Assembly (NCBI GenBank): GCA_010645155.1
Contig: JAAGOF010000251.1
Location: forward strand, 924,010-988,009
Length of the DNA stretch: 64,000 nucleotides
From: Tigriopus japonicus
Taxonomy: Eukaryota > Arthropoda > Copepoda > Harpacticoida > Harpacticidae
Direction: 5' to 3'
Below are positions 47,550 through 60,092 of this stretch, one piece after another. The position numbers and the translations under genes are program-made. How positions within the stretch are numbered: the first letter of the stretch is position 1; every line of letters begins with the position of its first letter. The notes beneath the pieces are model-generated. The model was not told where the DNA came from and made no database searches. It saw nothing but the letters and a program-made list of their open reading frames with translations.

Positions 47550-50500
47550 ATGCTCGTGGTGCAATGTGCACGAATCTCTTTTTGTATCCTATGCTTTGGA
47601 GGATTTCTATTGCAATGTTGGGAGCTCTTTGTCAAATTCAATGATGGAACAACAACCACTATTACATCGTAAGAAAAAAAATCGCTTAATGAGGCATACA
47701 TTATGTTGAAGGTTTGAAGAAGCTTTCCAAAAATCGAGGAAGATTGTTACCTTGGCAAGGATATGTGGCTTGCAAAATTTGAACAATCAAAGGTGTAAGC
47801 ACTACATGAAGAACCCATAGGACCCTAAGGGCTTGCATTTCACCTTTTGACACTTTGGGATATGATTTTGGAAAAATAAGGGCGTTTCATTATTGCCACT
47901 TAGAACTTGAAATACTCGAGGACAAGACCGTTGCTATTGCATAAAACTGGTACAATACACAAAATTTTGACGTAAATATTGAGTTTTGAGGTTAAATGAC
48001 ACAAAATTATTGCTTGAACATTGTTTGTAGAAGTATTCACAGAAAACCATTGATTGGTCGTAAATGATTTTTGCTTGCAATATCAAAATGAGAAGTGTGC
48101 ATAATTTTCCTAACCGACATCGCAAGGTGATAAAATCTGCTCCAGAGCATTTGGTAGCTATAAAGCTTTTAAGAAATGGCGAGATTCGACTGGTTCTTCG
48201 ACAAAGTGGATACTGTACGACCGTGATGACAACACGTGTCTAAAATGGTGCTGCCTTGGTGGGAGGACTTGATTTGATTACCATTTAACTTTATGTTTAC
48301 CGACATCACACATGCTACAAGAAAAAGACTTACATTTCTGAAAAGCTAAGATGATAAACTATTTGAAGGCGTACGTTTTTTTGACATCAAAACAGTGGTT
48401 TATGTCTACATCGAACCAAAGACCAGACTTTCAAAGAGTGAGGAAAATTGATGGCATTTTTCTCAACGATGGAAAAGTTGATGGACTGCATGCATACCTT
48501 CACCTAGTTCAGAATATAATATGAAAGGTCCCTTTGTTCTTGACTGGGTTCAAGTTTGTTCCTTTTTCAGCTCAGAAGGGCCATTAATGTATCAACGAAT
48601 CAAGAAAATGGTCCTTCGGCCGGCTGATCGAGTTTGCGCAGATACGGATCAGGGACTCTAGTTTGACATTTTTGAAAAAACGTAGAAACATGAAATTTGT
48701 TGGCTCGCTACAAAAGTTAACGTCACATTTGAAGTTTGAAGAAGGAGTGCCCATTAATTAGTTACAAAGAAGCATATCAATAATAAGTAAAATGGAACAG
48801 AATGGAACTTTTGGTGAAAAAATAGATTACATGGTGCATACACTATGAGTTCTTGTTGAAACTGTGGAAACACTTATGAAATCTCGTTGGCCAGGGCACA
48901 TTTTTACCTTTCAACCTCAATAATTTTGATTTAAACGATGTTATTGTCAAAAGTTACAGGTAAAGTCAATCAGAAATAGGTATTTGAGATTTTGATGTTC
49001 CATTTACCCGATTTGATATAATTCGATTAATATCGCTTCAAAGTTAGTCTCTTCCAAATTTAGCATTTTGAGGTTTGATAGGCCTATAGATGTGAATAAT
49101 GAAACAAAAAACACCAAACCAGTAACACAGTTACTTACAATGTGCTCTGAACCCATCGAATGTGTTACATCAGTCAACCTTTATAATGGTGAGAACCAAA
49201 CACTGAAATTATTCGGGTCTTCCTTTAAAAGTTCAAACTTAGTCTAGCTTTGAATTAAAATTTCAAGGCTTGAAATTGCCGGCAACGTCTTGTCAGGTAA
49301 ACAAAAGTTTTGGGAAAATATATGGTCTTTCCCGTTTTGTGTGTCACAAAGTATCTTCCTCGTCTTGTTTCGTCAAAATATGCAATACAATGCGCAGAGC
49401 ACCAAACTCAGCTTTGGCTTTGAACACTAAAAAAAGCTTCATCAGTGGGCGGAATCAACATGAACACATTAAAAAATAAGTGAGCACCTTCCTAGGGGTA
49501 CTGTGGTTCTTCCTGTTAATGATTTTCTCCAAACAAATACTGTTATAGCTATCCTTATAAAAAAATTCAAATGCCGTCAAGTCCGAGTTTTATCACTGTT
49601 TTTATCGACCCCCGTTTCATCAAAGTGTCACGAGATGTCATCCAAGTCACGAAAAAAATGTGCGAATAACTGACTGGGAGGCCATAGTACTAAAAAACTG
49701 AAAATAGCACCCTGATACAAAAATTATATGTATAACTTTACATCTATTCCTTTTATTCTATACAAGTTGACATGACTAAAGGTCGCAATAAAAAAAGTTT
49801 GGCCTCACGTCGAACTTCTCAGTATGCAATAGGAACTTAAAACTATAGGTAGACTTGTCTTTACCTAGGACTCGTAAAAATGTACGATTTTCGGATTTTT
49901 CATTAACATTGAAATGAAAATCGTGCTTTCCTGAGTAGGGGTTAATTTACATGTTTTGCTCGTAGCCAATCCTATTCACACTTATGATTTAATTAGACAA
50001 GGTATAATTGGCGACACCTACAAGCTGAAAAATGGACATCAAGAGCGAGAAATTCTTCAGACTCCAATTTCTCGAATGTAAATGTTGCCCATACTCATAC
50101 ATTAATATTTAGTAACCACTTGTGGCGAAAAATGATAGGCATTGATGTTAGACGTCCTAGCTTTACCTTGCTTAATCAAATCATAATTTGATTAAGTTAT
50201 TACATTTGAATTTGTAAAATAGCATCAAAAAAACAGATATTTTTATATTTGAAATCCTTAACACAAATCCAAAAACCCGTACATTCAAATGAGTTACAAG
50301 CTAGTTTACCTTTGGTTTTAATCAGGCACAACAGGACAATTGCTTTGGTGTCACAATGCGTAGAGGGTGTCCATGTTTTCTGTTTGCTGGTTGCGCTTAA
50401 GAGACTCTATTAAGAAGTTAAACCAACGGTTACAAAAATCGTCCCTAGACAGAGGCAAAATAGGGGCAAAGTCCCTTGATTTCAGAGCTATCCTCAACGT

Positions 50501-53500
50501 TAACTTGTTGCCACAATTGCAGCTTCCATTTTAAGCTTGATTTATCTTCATATTTCGAGTCTTTTGGAGCTCAGCTTAGATTCTATTGTATATAAAATTA
50601 AAAAATTCCTACTCAGTCACCATAAATTAAGGACAAATATTTAACAGAGGCACCTATAATCGCTTCTGCCTCAAGATGGCGCTGATAGTCACTTTTCTCC
50701 TTGATTGAAGCTCAACTCACAGAGTTCCCAGAGTGGAGATACCACAGCAGGCCGGCCGTGACTTTTTGTAGTGGGTAGCAAGGTCAATTCTGCAACAGCA
50801 ACTAGTTGAAACTTGACCAAATAAGTCCTATGGAATGACGTTTGTACTAGTACTCTAGTTTGTACTATGATATTCCACTTGCTTGGGCAAAGTTTTACGA
50901 TATTCTTCGGAAAACTCTGCTTTTTCACGCAACTTATGGGCATCTTTGGTTTCAGTTCAGCTGAAAACAAGGCAGACAAAATGACAATGGCCTCTCTATC
51001 CTCCTCTAAGGCTCAACTTTGCTTCCTTAAGACAACTTGCCCTGAGTGCGAGTTGTTTATCTCGAGAACAAGAGAACCCCGGTAGGATTAGTTCAGGGCA
51101 TACCGAATTATGTGACAGCCATCTAGATGACAAGAAAGTAAATTTACTTTAAAATTCTCTATAGGGGTCTTTAAAGTGCGATAATCAAACCACTGAGTTA
51201 GTCTTAAGACTAATGTACTTAAAGTTGGAATCAATGCCATTTTCATAGTAATCAGCACAAGTCTGACTCGAACCTTTACAATAATTCACCATTGAAGTTG
51301 ATGACCAACCAGCCATTTTTTCACCTCAGGAACATTCCAGCGGAGATCGGACAAATCCAATGGCCTCATATTTCAGTTTGCCTTGATCCACCCACCACTG
51401 TTTCTCGACTCTCTAGCCTTGGCCTCTCTGAGTTATCGTGGAACAATAAGCAGTTTAGAACCGATTATAACGAGTCAATTTTTTGGCCTATTACCTCTGA
51501 AAACAACACTGATTTATTTGATCGCTCCATGTTTTCATTCGAAGAAGTGTTTGAATATGTTATGAGCCATAGCAAGATTCTGAAAATGGAAAATAACCAA
51601 AACTACAAAGTAAGAAAAAGTGTATCATGGAAGGGAGGTTCATGAAATAAGCTCTGAGAATTTCAAACGATTTAGGATAGCATGTATAACCGTTCATTGA
51701 CGACAAACCAAGAGCAATCGATCTTTCTCTGGGAATTCAAGTCTGAAAGTCCATTTCAGTTGTCCATTTTGTCTCTAAAAGTTGGTTACGTTAACAGTTA
51801 CTCAAACAGCAGAAAGTTAAAAACCTCTTTTGCTGGATTTTTTGTTTATGTGGAAAGGGGAGGGTAACTTTTTGTCCCTTTTTTTTAGAAATTTAACTCA
51901 GTTTGCAGCCATAAATCTACTAAGTCTTAACTTCAAATAATCTTTTGTTGCTCTGACCAATGCCTCCAAAATACCTGATGTGAAATTCTGATGGTTGTGT
52001 TCTGATCTTGTATATGTGACGTGTGTTAGGTTACAAATACGAGGAAGTATGGAAAGTGTTTTACAGTGATGATTGACGACACTGTTTCAAACTTGAGCTC
52101 AAGCGTGGTAATTCAACTAAAAAACCCATTCGGAAATAGATATGGACGATTCAAGATATCCCTACATGACCGTGGAATGGAGCTTTTGTTAGTAAACCAG
52201 GCAAGTTCATAAGCTTTCAAATCTGTTTGTTGCAATAAGTTTTTTAAACATAATCTTTTGTTTAGGGATGGAGAAGTACAAAGAGGTTTGTTCATGAAGT
52301 TCAGGTTGGAACAACCACCGATTTCAGCATGAATCAACATATTGAAAAGAAATTTTCCAAATCTGATCCAATCGGGTCAAAATGTCATACTGAATGGACG
52401 TCCCTCGAATACTATCAATGCATTGATCAATTTATGGAGAAACTCAGAGAGGCCTTTGATTGCTTTACTGTATTTGACATCGCTCTGAGTAAGAGATCTG
52501 TTGTGATACCGTTTGATCAAATATTTTGCAATATTGATGGTTTGGCTCACCCCCAGAACATAGTGTAAAATGACGGATTTTACCAGCCTGCCCCGCTCAA
52601 AAGGCAAATGTTGGACACCCAACCGCGAATTCTTCCAATTAGCACCTTAAATGAGACCAAAGCTCTTCGGCACTTTGCATGCCACGCCACTTTTCCACTG
52701 CAACCCTTCCAATGAATTTTGAGCTCGTTCGAAGTGGGAGCCTACGATATAGTCTCATCAAAGGTGTTAATGGACCGTGTAGACCTTGATTCCTTTTCTT
52801 GGTTCTCACAGCTGATTTATGGACGGCAGTCGGAGTCACTAGCATGCTACATAGACGCCGACACGGCAGCTGACTCCGGCCAGCCAAGCCATCCCTCTAC
52901 TTGCACTCACTGTCTTGACTATCAGGGTTGTGGGAGGGGTCGTCGAGAAACAAACGTTTGTAGTACGACCGAGTTGAACTGATGGATACAAGTTCGAGAT
53001 GAGCGGACGACTGCAGGAAGGAGCTGCCACTCCAGAGTGATTTGAAGGCATGAACTTAATTTCACGTACTTGTGACTCTGTTTTTTGATCTAGATTAGGG
53101 AGGCACTGGGTGTCCTGTAATTCTAATCTGATTGTAATTTATTGGCTCAGTTATGCTGACTCCGTAAATCAAAGTTTTACCTCTTGGTTTCTTGAGTCTG
53201 AAACATACCTCATAGTTTGGGAATTTCCATACATTCCATTCCAGACTTGATATTCTTACAACCTCCAACAAGGGTGATTGAACATGTTCAAAATGGCATG
53301 GCCTATACACGTCTATAACACACATATTTTGACCCAACGGCACGGCTTTACGTCCACTATTTCTGGCAAACCTGAAGTCAGCTGTCGTGTCGGCGTTTAT
53401 GTAGCATGCTAGCATCTGTGCATGCTAGTGACTCCGACTAACGTCCATACAGCTGATTTAGATGAAGTCAATTAGTTCAATTGCCTAACGTTAGATGGCG

Positions 53501-56469
53501 CGGCACCTTGAAAGTCGATTTGGACCGTGAAATTCTACCAAGTTTCGGGGTCCATAACTTTGTAAATTTATGTGTTTTTGCGTGAAAACCGAATGCTACT
53601 TGTTCTGTGAGAAATGCATTCCCGGACAGTTTGTGTTCGTGAAGTGAGGCAAGGACTCTTGAGCAAGGAAGCAACACGACATTTTTGGTCCTGCCAAGTT
53701 GTATTGCATTGAATGCAAGTCTAGAGATCACTCAAGATTTAAACTTTCATTCTTTTACCAATTCCAAAAGCACACAATACATTCATATGAAACTACTTTG
53801 TATTCAATTATGTATTTGAGCTTTGCTTTGTTGTATTTTTGGCAAAAAAGTCATGCCCAAGTTCAGTTTTGTGAGAATAAAAGTTGAACAAAACATCACT
53901 TTCTTCCCAATCTTTTTGCCATTTTTCATTATTTTGAATATAAAATATAAAATTTAAGACTATTTGTCTGAACATGAATTAGGGATAGTATCAAAGCAGT
54001 TCACAACTTTTAGTTAATTATAGGGACGGGCAAAACGTGAATTCAAAAGAAGCTTTTGGTTACCAAAAGTTGCACAAAAATCAGCCCAAAAGCGTAAAAT
54101 AATACTTATTAACAAACATAACTTCATTTAGGTTCCCATTCAGTCATAAATGGCATTAGGTCACTTTTTTTGAAAATTGAACTATGATGCTTAATACCAC
54201 AACTTTCTTGTCTTTTCCAAGATGGTCTGATTTGCAGAACTTTCAACTGTCATGGAGAAAAAGGTGTTTTTAAGAAAATATTCAGTATTGAAATTGTATT
54301 AGTCAATGGGTAAAAGAGACCTCAAATGCTAATTTGGGAAGTCGTAATGGCTGCTTGGATATTTTGTGTTTGCTTAACATGAGAGTGTTCACACTCTCAT
54401 GTCCATCCCACCACTCACACACACGTTGCTTCAAGACTGACAATCAGCTAACCAGTAACAAATAACATGTACCAGTGTGACGATTACCGTGCATTTTAAG
54501 GGGACCAACCCATTCATTTAAAGTCCTCTAACTTTGCATGAGTGAGCCAAACGAACGATATTGCGAATACCCCGAGTTTGAGAACGTCGAATTCAAGATC
54601 TACCGTAAGTGAAGACGGCCCGCTCAAGAGCTCTTCTGAATGGTGACCAGTTCGACGTTCTCAAACTCGGGGTATTCACACAATAAATACACTTAACAGG
54701 AGATGATTGAAATTACACAAAGTACAAGTAGCATTCGGTTTTCACGCAAAAGACACAAACATTTTCAAAGTTATAGACGCCAAAACTTGGTAGAATTTCA
54801 CACTCCAATTCGACTTTCAACCTCTCAAGGTACTGCGCCATATAACGTTAGGCAATTTAACTAATTGAAGGAACCAAGAAAAGTAAACAAGCTCAACACG
54901 GTCCATTGGATTGAATATGATCGAAGATCGGACCAAAACCGGTTTCAATTTCGTTCGACTAGTCCCCAATTCGTTGCTCACCGTTCATAAATCGGGCACT
55001 TTTTCAATCCCATGATTCACTGAACTCCTTACACCAGGCATTTCTTTATGCCGAAGGACACACCATTTGATTACGCATCGGTCGTTTTGCCGATCCCAAA
55101 AGGGAAAATACTAGTGATGGGGGGCAAACTAGAGATTGGGCAAGCTGTACTGGCACAGGCTTGGGCTTGCCGAAGCTTGGCATAGCTTGGGTGTCTGTAC
55201 AAGTAGTTTTCCCAGCTAACAGGTTTGCCAAATTTGATATGAACAAAGAATAAACTTGCCATTCGAATTTCACTAAACCAGGATGATTCAGCTAAATAGG
55301 GCCCATACCTTTGAAAGTATGTATTTTTAAGAAAATTACACACTTCAATTCTCTCACATGGGGAAATGCAAAAGTTTTCGGCAATACTAAAAAACGATTT
55401 GACATCTTACTTTTTCATGCCGGCAACTCTGAGTAAACGAGCTTGTTCTGGAAGTGTGACTCCAAAACCTCGGTCTTGATTAGTCTCAAAAGTGCATTCA
55501 TGTGTTGCCTAGAACCGAAACTAAAAAAAAAACATTACATAGGATAGCAAATGCTATCCAAATCAAAATATTTTTTAGTATCACTTCTACTATTTATTGC
55601 TAAATTATTAAGGTCAAAAGATTGTTGAAAATGCAACTTGGCATTTTTCCTTCTAAGTCACACTGCAAGTATCTTAACTCTTCTAAGAGCAACTTCCGGC
55701 AACTGCATCTTCCATTGTTCCTTGAGCTTGCCAAGTGTAATGGTGTATTGCCCAAGTAATGCTTGTCAACAACTTGTGCTTGGTAGAGCGTCTCTAGTGC
55801 TTGGGTGTTTGTGATGACTAGGGCCCGGAAAAATATTTGCAAAAAAGTGACCAAATATTCAATAAAATTTTTTTTCAAAAGCCCAAAATATTTGGGAAAA
55901 AGTCTAAGAAGTCAAGAGGGAATGAACTTACAATTACTCCATGAAAAGTTAATTGTCGAGTTGTTCGAATTGTCTCGAGCTCGGCTTCCGGGTGTCCAGT
56001 GCCCTCGAACTGGACACCCTGCTCTCGAGCAGGGCAAGATTTTCTAACCCTTCGATTTCTTGATTCCCATATTCCAAGGATTCACACATTTTTTTTTCAT
56101 TTAGATCAAACCAGCCTGGCAAGCAAAAGACGCATGTGTACATCCTTCAACACCACAAAATCATTGATAGTTCAACAACATTCCGCCTTTTGGATCAAAG
56201 ACTATTCCAGAGCTTGTCCAAAAAATTGCAACTCTGTCTACTACACAGGAACCACAACCGACACAAAAGAGATTATGAGCGATGAAACAATTCTTTACTT
56301 TGATTTTGAGACATTTACAATCACCATCGAGGAGGAAGTCCTTCTTTACGACAATATATCTATGATTTCTGCCGTTGCAGGGAGTTTGGGATTATTTCTA
56401 GGATTTTCTTTTCTCGACATTGGCTTTAAATTGATACATATCATGCACAATCAAATCGAAGCCAAATAA
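47550..56469 (+). CDS. DEG/ENaC-family (ASC) channel subunit, gene 7, 385 aa, 5 exons over 8.9 kb
   Basis: Exons: 47550-47668, 51330-51609, 52030-52200, 52266-52488, 56105-56469 (1158 nt, 386 codons with TAA, all open and in the family phases). TM1 lies in exon 1 (ILCFGGFLLQCWELF). WPHISVCLDPP is in exon 2; GKCFTVMID and HDRGMELLLVNQ in exon 3; WTSLEYYQCID in exon 4; CPKNC in exon 5. TM2 reads AGSLGLFLGFSFLD: the first Gly of the GG pair is Ala (GCA at 56377). An in-frame TAA sits only 6 bases before the ATG with no AG between, so the nine-residue cytoplasmic N-terminus is firm if exon 1 is used. Intron 3 has a GC donor. Introns 1 (3.7 kb) and 4 (3.6 kb) are filled by repeats; joining across them is inferred, since no other exon 1 or 5 candidate lies between. 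Closest to gene 3. Confidence 0.8.
52560..54900. repeat. nested foldback elements in gene 7 intron 4
   Basis: Three inverted pairs are visible: 52809-52879 with 53372-53458 (CGGAGTCACTAGCATG core); 53470-53620 with 54710-54880 (GCCTAACGTTA and AAGTAGCATTCGGTTTTCAC cores); and a hairpin 54566-54592 / 54649-54675 (GAATACCCCGAGTTTGAGAA). The pairs are arranged side by side and around each other, consistent with one foldback inserted in or next to another. Open frames here are repeat translations. Confidence 0.65.
54022..54095. repeat. dispersed repeat (see 8680-8760)
   Basis: Same TAGGGACGGGCAAAA...CAGCCCAAAA sequence as 8680-8760. Confidence 0.5.
55112..55819. mobile_element. hAT-like element, second copy of the 28868 family (inverted, truncated)
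   Basis: Starts TAGTGATGGGGGGCAAAC and runs as the reverse complement of 28868-29576 to within about 28 bases of its other end, where TAGGGCCCGG sequence takes over. It carries the same motif-free open frame as its partner. Confidence 0.85.
55819..55905. repeat. TAGGGCCCGG-ended AT-rich repeat, copy 2
   Basis: TAGGGCCCGGAAAAATATTT followed by AAAAAAGTGACCAAATATTC, inverse of 47260-47340. It abuts the truncated end of the hAT-like element, so it probably caused the truncation. Confidence 0.5.
55990..56034. other. two adjacent hairpins before gene 7 exon 5
   Basis: GGGTGTCCAGT (55990-56000), an 8-base loop, and ACTGGACACCC (56009-56019) form an 11-bp perfect stem. CTGCTCTCGAGCAG directly follows as a near-perfect short palindrome. 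They end 70 bases before the exon 5 acceptor. Role unknown. Confidence 0.6.
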
Positions 56470-59400
56470 GCTCAGATGACTCGCTTTAAATGCGCGGGAT
56501 ATAAATATTGTTGTTGTGCTTCATTTGATCCCAATCGTGATTCATCATTTGCTGATAACTTTTCAACATGCAACAATAATGAGAAGAGATTGTAAATGAT
56601 TTTAAAAAATCGAACAATACATACATATGACCACCCAATTGAAAATGGTATTAAATTCCCGTTTGTGTATTTTCACCTTACCCCTACTTGAATGCTCGTG
56701 CTCTCCTTAGGGCCTTGGATAAACACTCAGGGCCCGTTAATCTGACTTTAGCTTAACATACTCTAAAATAAACCTTATATTTGTTATTATGCGGCCTGTC
56801 ACTCCGAGCTGGGTGACAAGCTTGTTATGCTTTTAGTGATGAGCTGGCAAAGAATGAAGCCAAAACCAAAATTTAACATCTAGATATTTTTGATTTAACC
56901 TTTCATATTCCTAACTTCTTTTCTTCATGTTTCGCCTCTTTTTTTTGTTTTTGCCAATAAATCTCTGTCAGAATCATTCAAATGTGCTAATGTCAAATTA
57001 GAAGGTAGTGGAACGTCTTGGATACTTTGTGAATCCATATTCTTGATCGCCGTAATTAAAAACCTTGTGAAAATGGAAAATGAGGTATGAGAGTGAGAGT
57101 GAGATGGTGATAAAGTCTATTGAGTTGAAACTTGAATGCGATATTTGTAGACTATGGATGAAAGTCGCTTCCTGGAAGATAAAAAAAGGTTCTACCGAAG
57201 GGGATTTAAAAAAACTACTAAGTTTTGGTGGTCCAGCAGGTACGGGGAAAGTCCAAAATAATAGACATGAGAGTACTTGTGTATTTCGAGTTTGATTTAC
57301 TGAAGATCGATGTTGGCAGATTGGGCGAACTTCAGATTTTAGGATATGAGCTCCCAAGGCCCAAAGTCAATATGACCAAATTAAGTACCTTGGAAATAAA
57401 TTTAGCTTCAAATTGGAAGTATTCAGCTTTTTTTATCTTTTATCTTCCTTTCAATTATTTAATCATTTTCACCTTTTTTGGATATGTCAGCGATGTTTTG
57501 GTTCTTTTTCAATTTTCCACGTTAGTATGATTTTCTACCAAAAATGAATCTTTTTTGTAACTTGACAATATTTTTTGCTAATTACAGCAATTGCTCTGCA
57601 CAAATTGTAGTTGACATTGTTTTTGCAAAAAAGAATGTTTGGTTGCTTTTATCTAAAATTTCGTTACATAAGTTGAGAAGATTCTTCCAAACTTTGAAAT
57701 TAGGAATGCCCTACTTTGAATAATAAGATGGCCAGAGGAGATTGGTTCCTGTGGCAACTAAACCTAAAACATATAATTTGTTTAATTGAAGGCTTCCAAT
57801 TTCTCCATTTTTTTTAAAATAACTTAGCAATATTTCTCAACATACTTTAACCATGCCATTGCCCATAAATGCAATATTTTTCGAAAATCTGACCCTTGAA
57901 AACTGAGGGTTTGTTGGCAAACCTACAATGCTAACGGCAGCTGGTCCGTAAAATGATATGGTAATCACTCCCATACATAAGGTTTCTCAGGAAAATCGGG
58001 TTCAAATCGTGATCCCTACTAAAGAAAAAATAACAGGTTTAAGATAAATTGTGAAGGTTCAGTTGCGATTTATAACATTAAATGTATTTTGGAACACTTC
58101 TAGCGTTTTCACAGAAGGCATGATTTTTCTTTCATTTACAAACTTTTCCACCCAAACGAACACTAAAATTTCGTGTTGCTTGTGAGCTAAAAGATCTCTC
58201 TGTATCTCTCTTTACACAAAGTGTGACTGATGCCTTTACAGAGAGGGGTCCCTGTACAGAGAAATGTCCAAGGTCCCAAAAGTGTAATTTTCCAGATCCC
58301 ACATTAACGCATTCGGGTTAAAATCTTTCACCACCCAACCCTACCTAAATAAGCATCTATCACGTAATGGCACAACCATTGAGGATCTAGAGTATGACCC
58401 TTGAAAGTATATTTAAATGGCAAATAAGTACCTCTATCTGTAACACGCAAAAAGCAGACATCAGAGAGTAACCTTTTTTCTGGGGTGTTTTTATCATAAA
58501 AGAAAAGTAAAACTAGGCCTACTCTATTTCATGTTTTAAAAGGCATTGCAAATCATATAAGGTCCAAATACTTTGGAAATATGATTGTTATTGGGTTTTT
58601 TTCAAGATCTAGCTCATTATTAGGTGGCTCTTTTACCTCCAAAATATGCCTCTTAACTGAGGTTCGTAGCTCTTTTTGACCTTTAAAATCTGCTTACGCA
58701 GGCCAGGGCCCCTTAGGATTAAAACATTATTGGTCATGACATTTAATAAAGGGTAATTACTAGATATACGACATCACAAGACTATTCGTTTATTTTAACC
58801 TTTTAACAATAGATATTTTACGACCTGACATGAGCATGAGTCTCATTAAAGTTATTATTATTACTAAAAACCGGCTTTGATATTGATAATTTGTGCCAAA
58901 CCTTTTTAATTAATAAAAAACCAAAAGATGAAAATAATTTTTTTTCTGAGGCATTAAATTAGGCATTAAATTTCCTTAATTTGGAGCCATTTCCGAATCA
59001 TTTTTCTCACAAACCTCAATTTTTTGCCTTATGGGATAATTACCGTGAGATTTCCATTTTGCAAAATTTCCACACCTTGGGAAGCACCCAAAGTCATGTC
59101 AGTCTCTTCCGTCTCGCTCACGTTACGTCAGGCGCTCTTACGTCGTAATCAAAGTACCTAAAAGTACAGAAATATCATTAAGTAAATATTTGTAACAAAT
59201 TGCAAGGAACATTAAAACTTCAAGCCTACGCATACCAGAGTTTTTAACGTACAACAAATTGGGTGGGCTCTGGTCCAAAAGTTATTGCCGTCATCAGTTT
59301 TATTGGAATTCCGCCCTCGAAACACAGTGAAATAAGTTTTTTATGTCTCTTTGTATTTGAAAAGAAAATTCTCAAAGAAGTAACTAATCTGACTAGCCCT

Positions 59401-59871
59401 TAGTTGGTGATAGGTCGAACGAAAAAACCAAAAGCATAACGTAACTACGGAAAAGCCGTAACGTATTTTGTCCAAAATACGTACTTATGTAGTAGAGGGC
59501 TAAGAGAGCAATGACACTCAGAAAATGGTTTTAAGTCACCAAGCCTGCATTGTGTGCATGATGGGATTTGACTTTGGACACACTTAGTTAGCTACATGAT
59601 ACAAAACTAGAACTTGCATTTTTAAAGAGTCATTGTCAAAATTGCTTATTTAACTGCTTTGATCAAACAAGAGCAATACATTTTGAATCAAGTCACTAGA
59701 CACCCTTGCTGCTGGATTGATGAAGTGTGTTCAAAACTAATCCCCACTACTTGGAGTGGGATTGTGCGAGGGCCTATTACCAGGTCTGTGTCAAGTTTCT
59801 TGCATTATAGCCTGGAGTTAATGAATTGGGTTAATGACATTTTACTTACGCAACTTACAAAATAAAAATGC
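56470..59871. other. 3' flank of gene 7 and long gene-less stretch
   Basis: 56470-56715 is homologous to the gene 3 3' flank. After the polyadenylation signal at 56956 I see no gene on either strand; open frames (for example 57080-57295 and 57225-57530) are motif-free. No structured repeat is obvious by eye. Confidence 0.5.
56956..56961 (+). promoter_or_regulatory. candidate polyadenylation signal of gene 7
   Basis: AATAAA followed by TCTCTGTCAG, similar in setting to the gene 4 signal. It lies 490 bases after the stop. Confidence 0.4.
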
Positions 59872-60092
59872 ACAAGGATGCAATACACAATCATTTGATG
59901 CGCAATGAATGAATGTCTCCCACAGAGTTATAACTGTGTTGTTTGATTGTGTTAAGTCAAATATATTCAATCTCCTGATCCACTGACTTGCTGTGTGATA
60001 ATTATTTTCCATCTTTTGATAAAGGTAAGATAGTTCAAGGGCATTCTTTCCTTCAAAGAATGATATGATTTTTCTTCTCTATCTTTTTTCAA
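59872..60092. repeat. solo arm related to the foldback at 12473-13024
   Basis: Aligns with 12490-12731 (CACAAGGAT, CAATCATTTGATGC, ACTGTGTTGTTT, TTGTGTTAAGTCA, CTGATC(T/C)ACTGACTTGCT). It ends just where LINE copy D begins, so it may be a truncated foldback or sequence tied to the LINE 5' end. Confidence 0.55.

Noticed and set aside
55071..55343. 90-codon frame also seen at 29344-29577
   Set aside because: Translation of the non-autonomous hAT-like element in both copies; no transposase or other motif, and both carry frame changes.
57080..57530. Overlapping open frames after gene 7
   Set aside because: No motifs, no splice-consistent neighbours, and they overlap a longer frame on the other strand.
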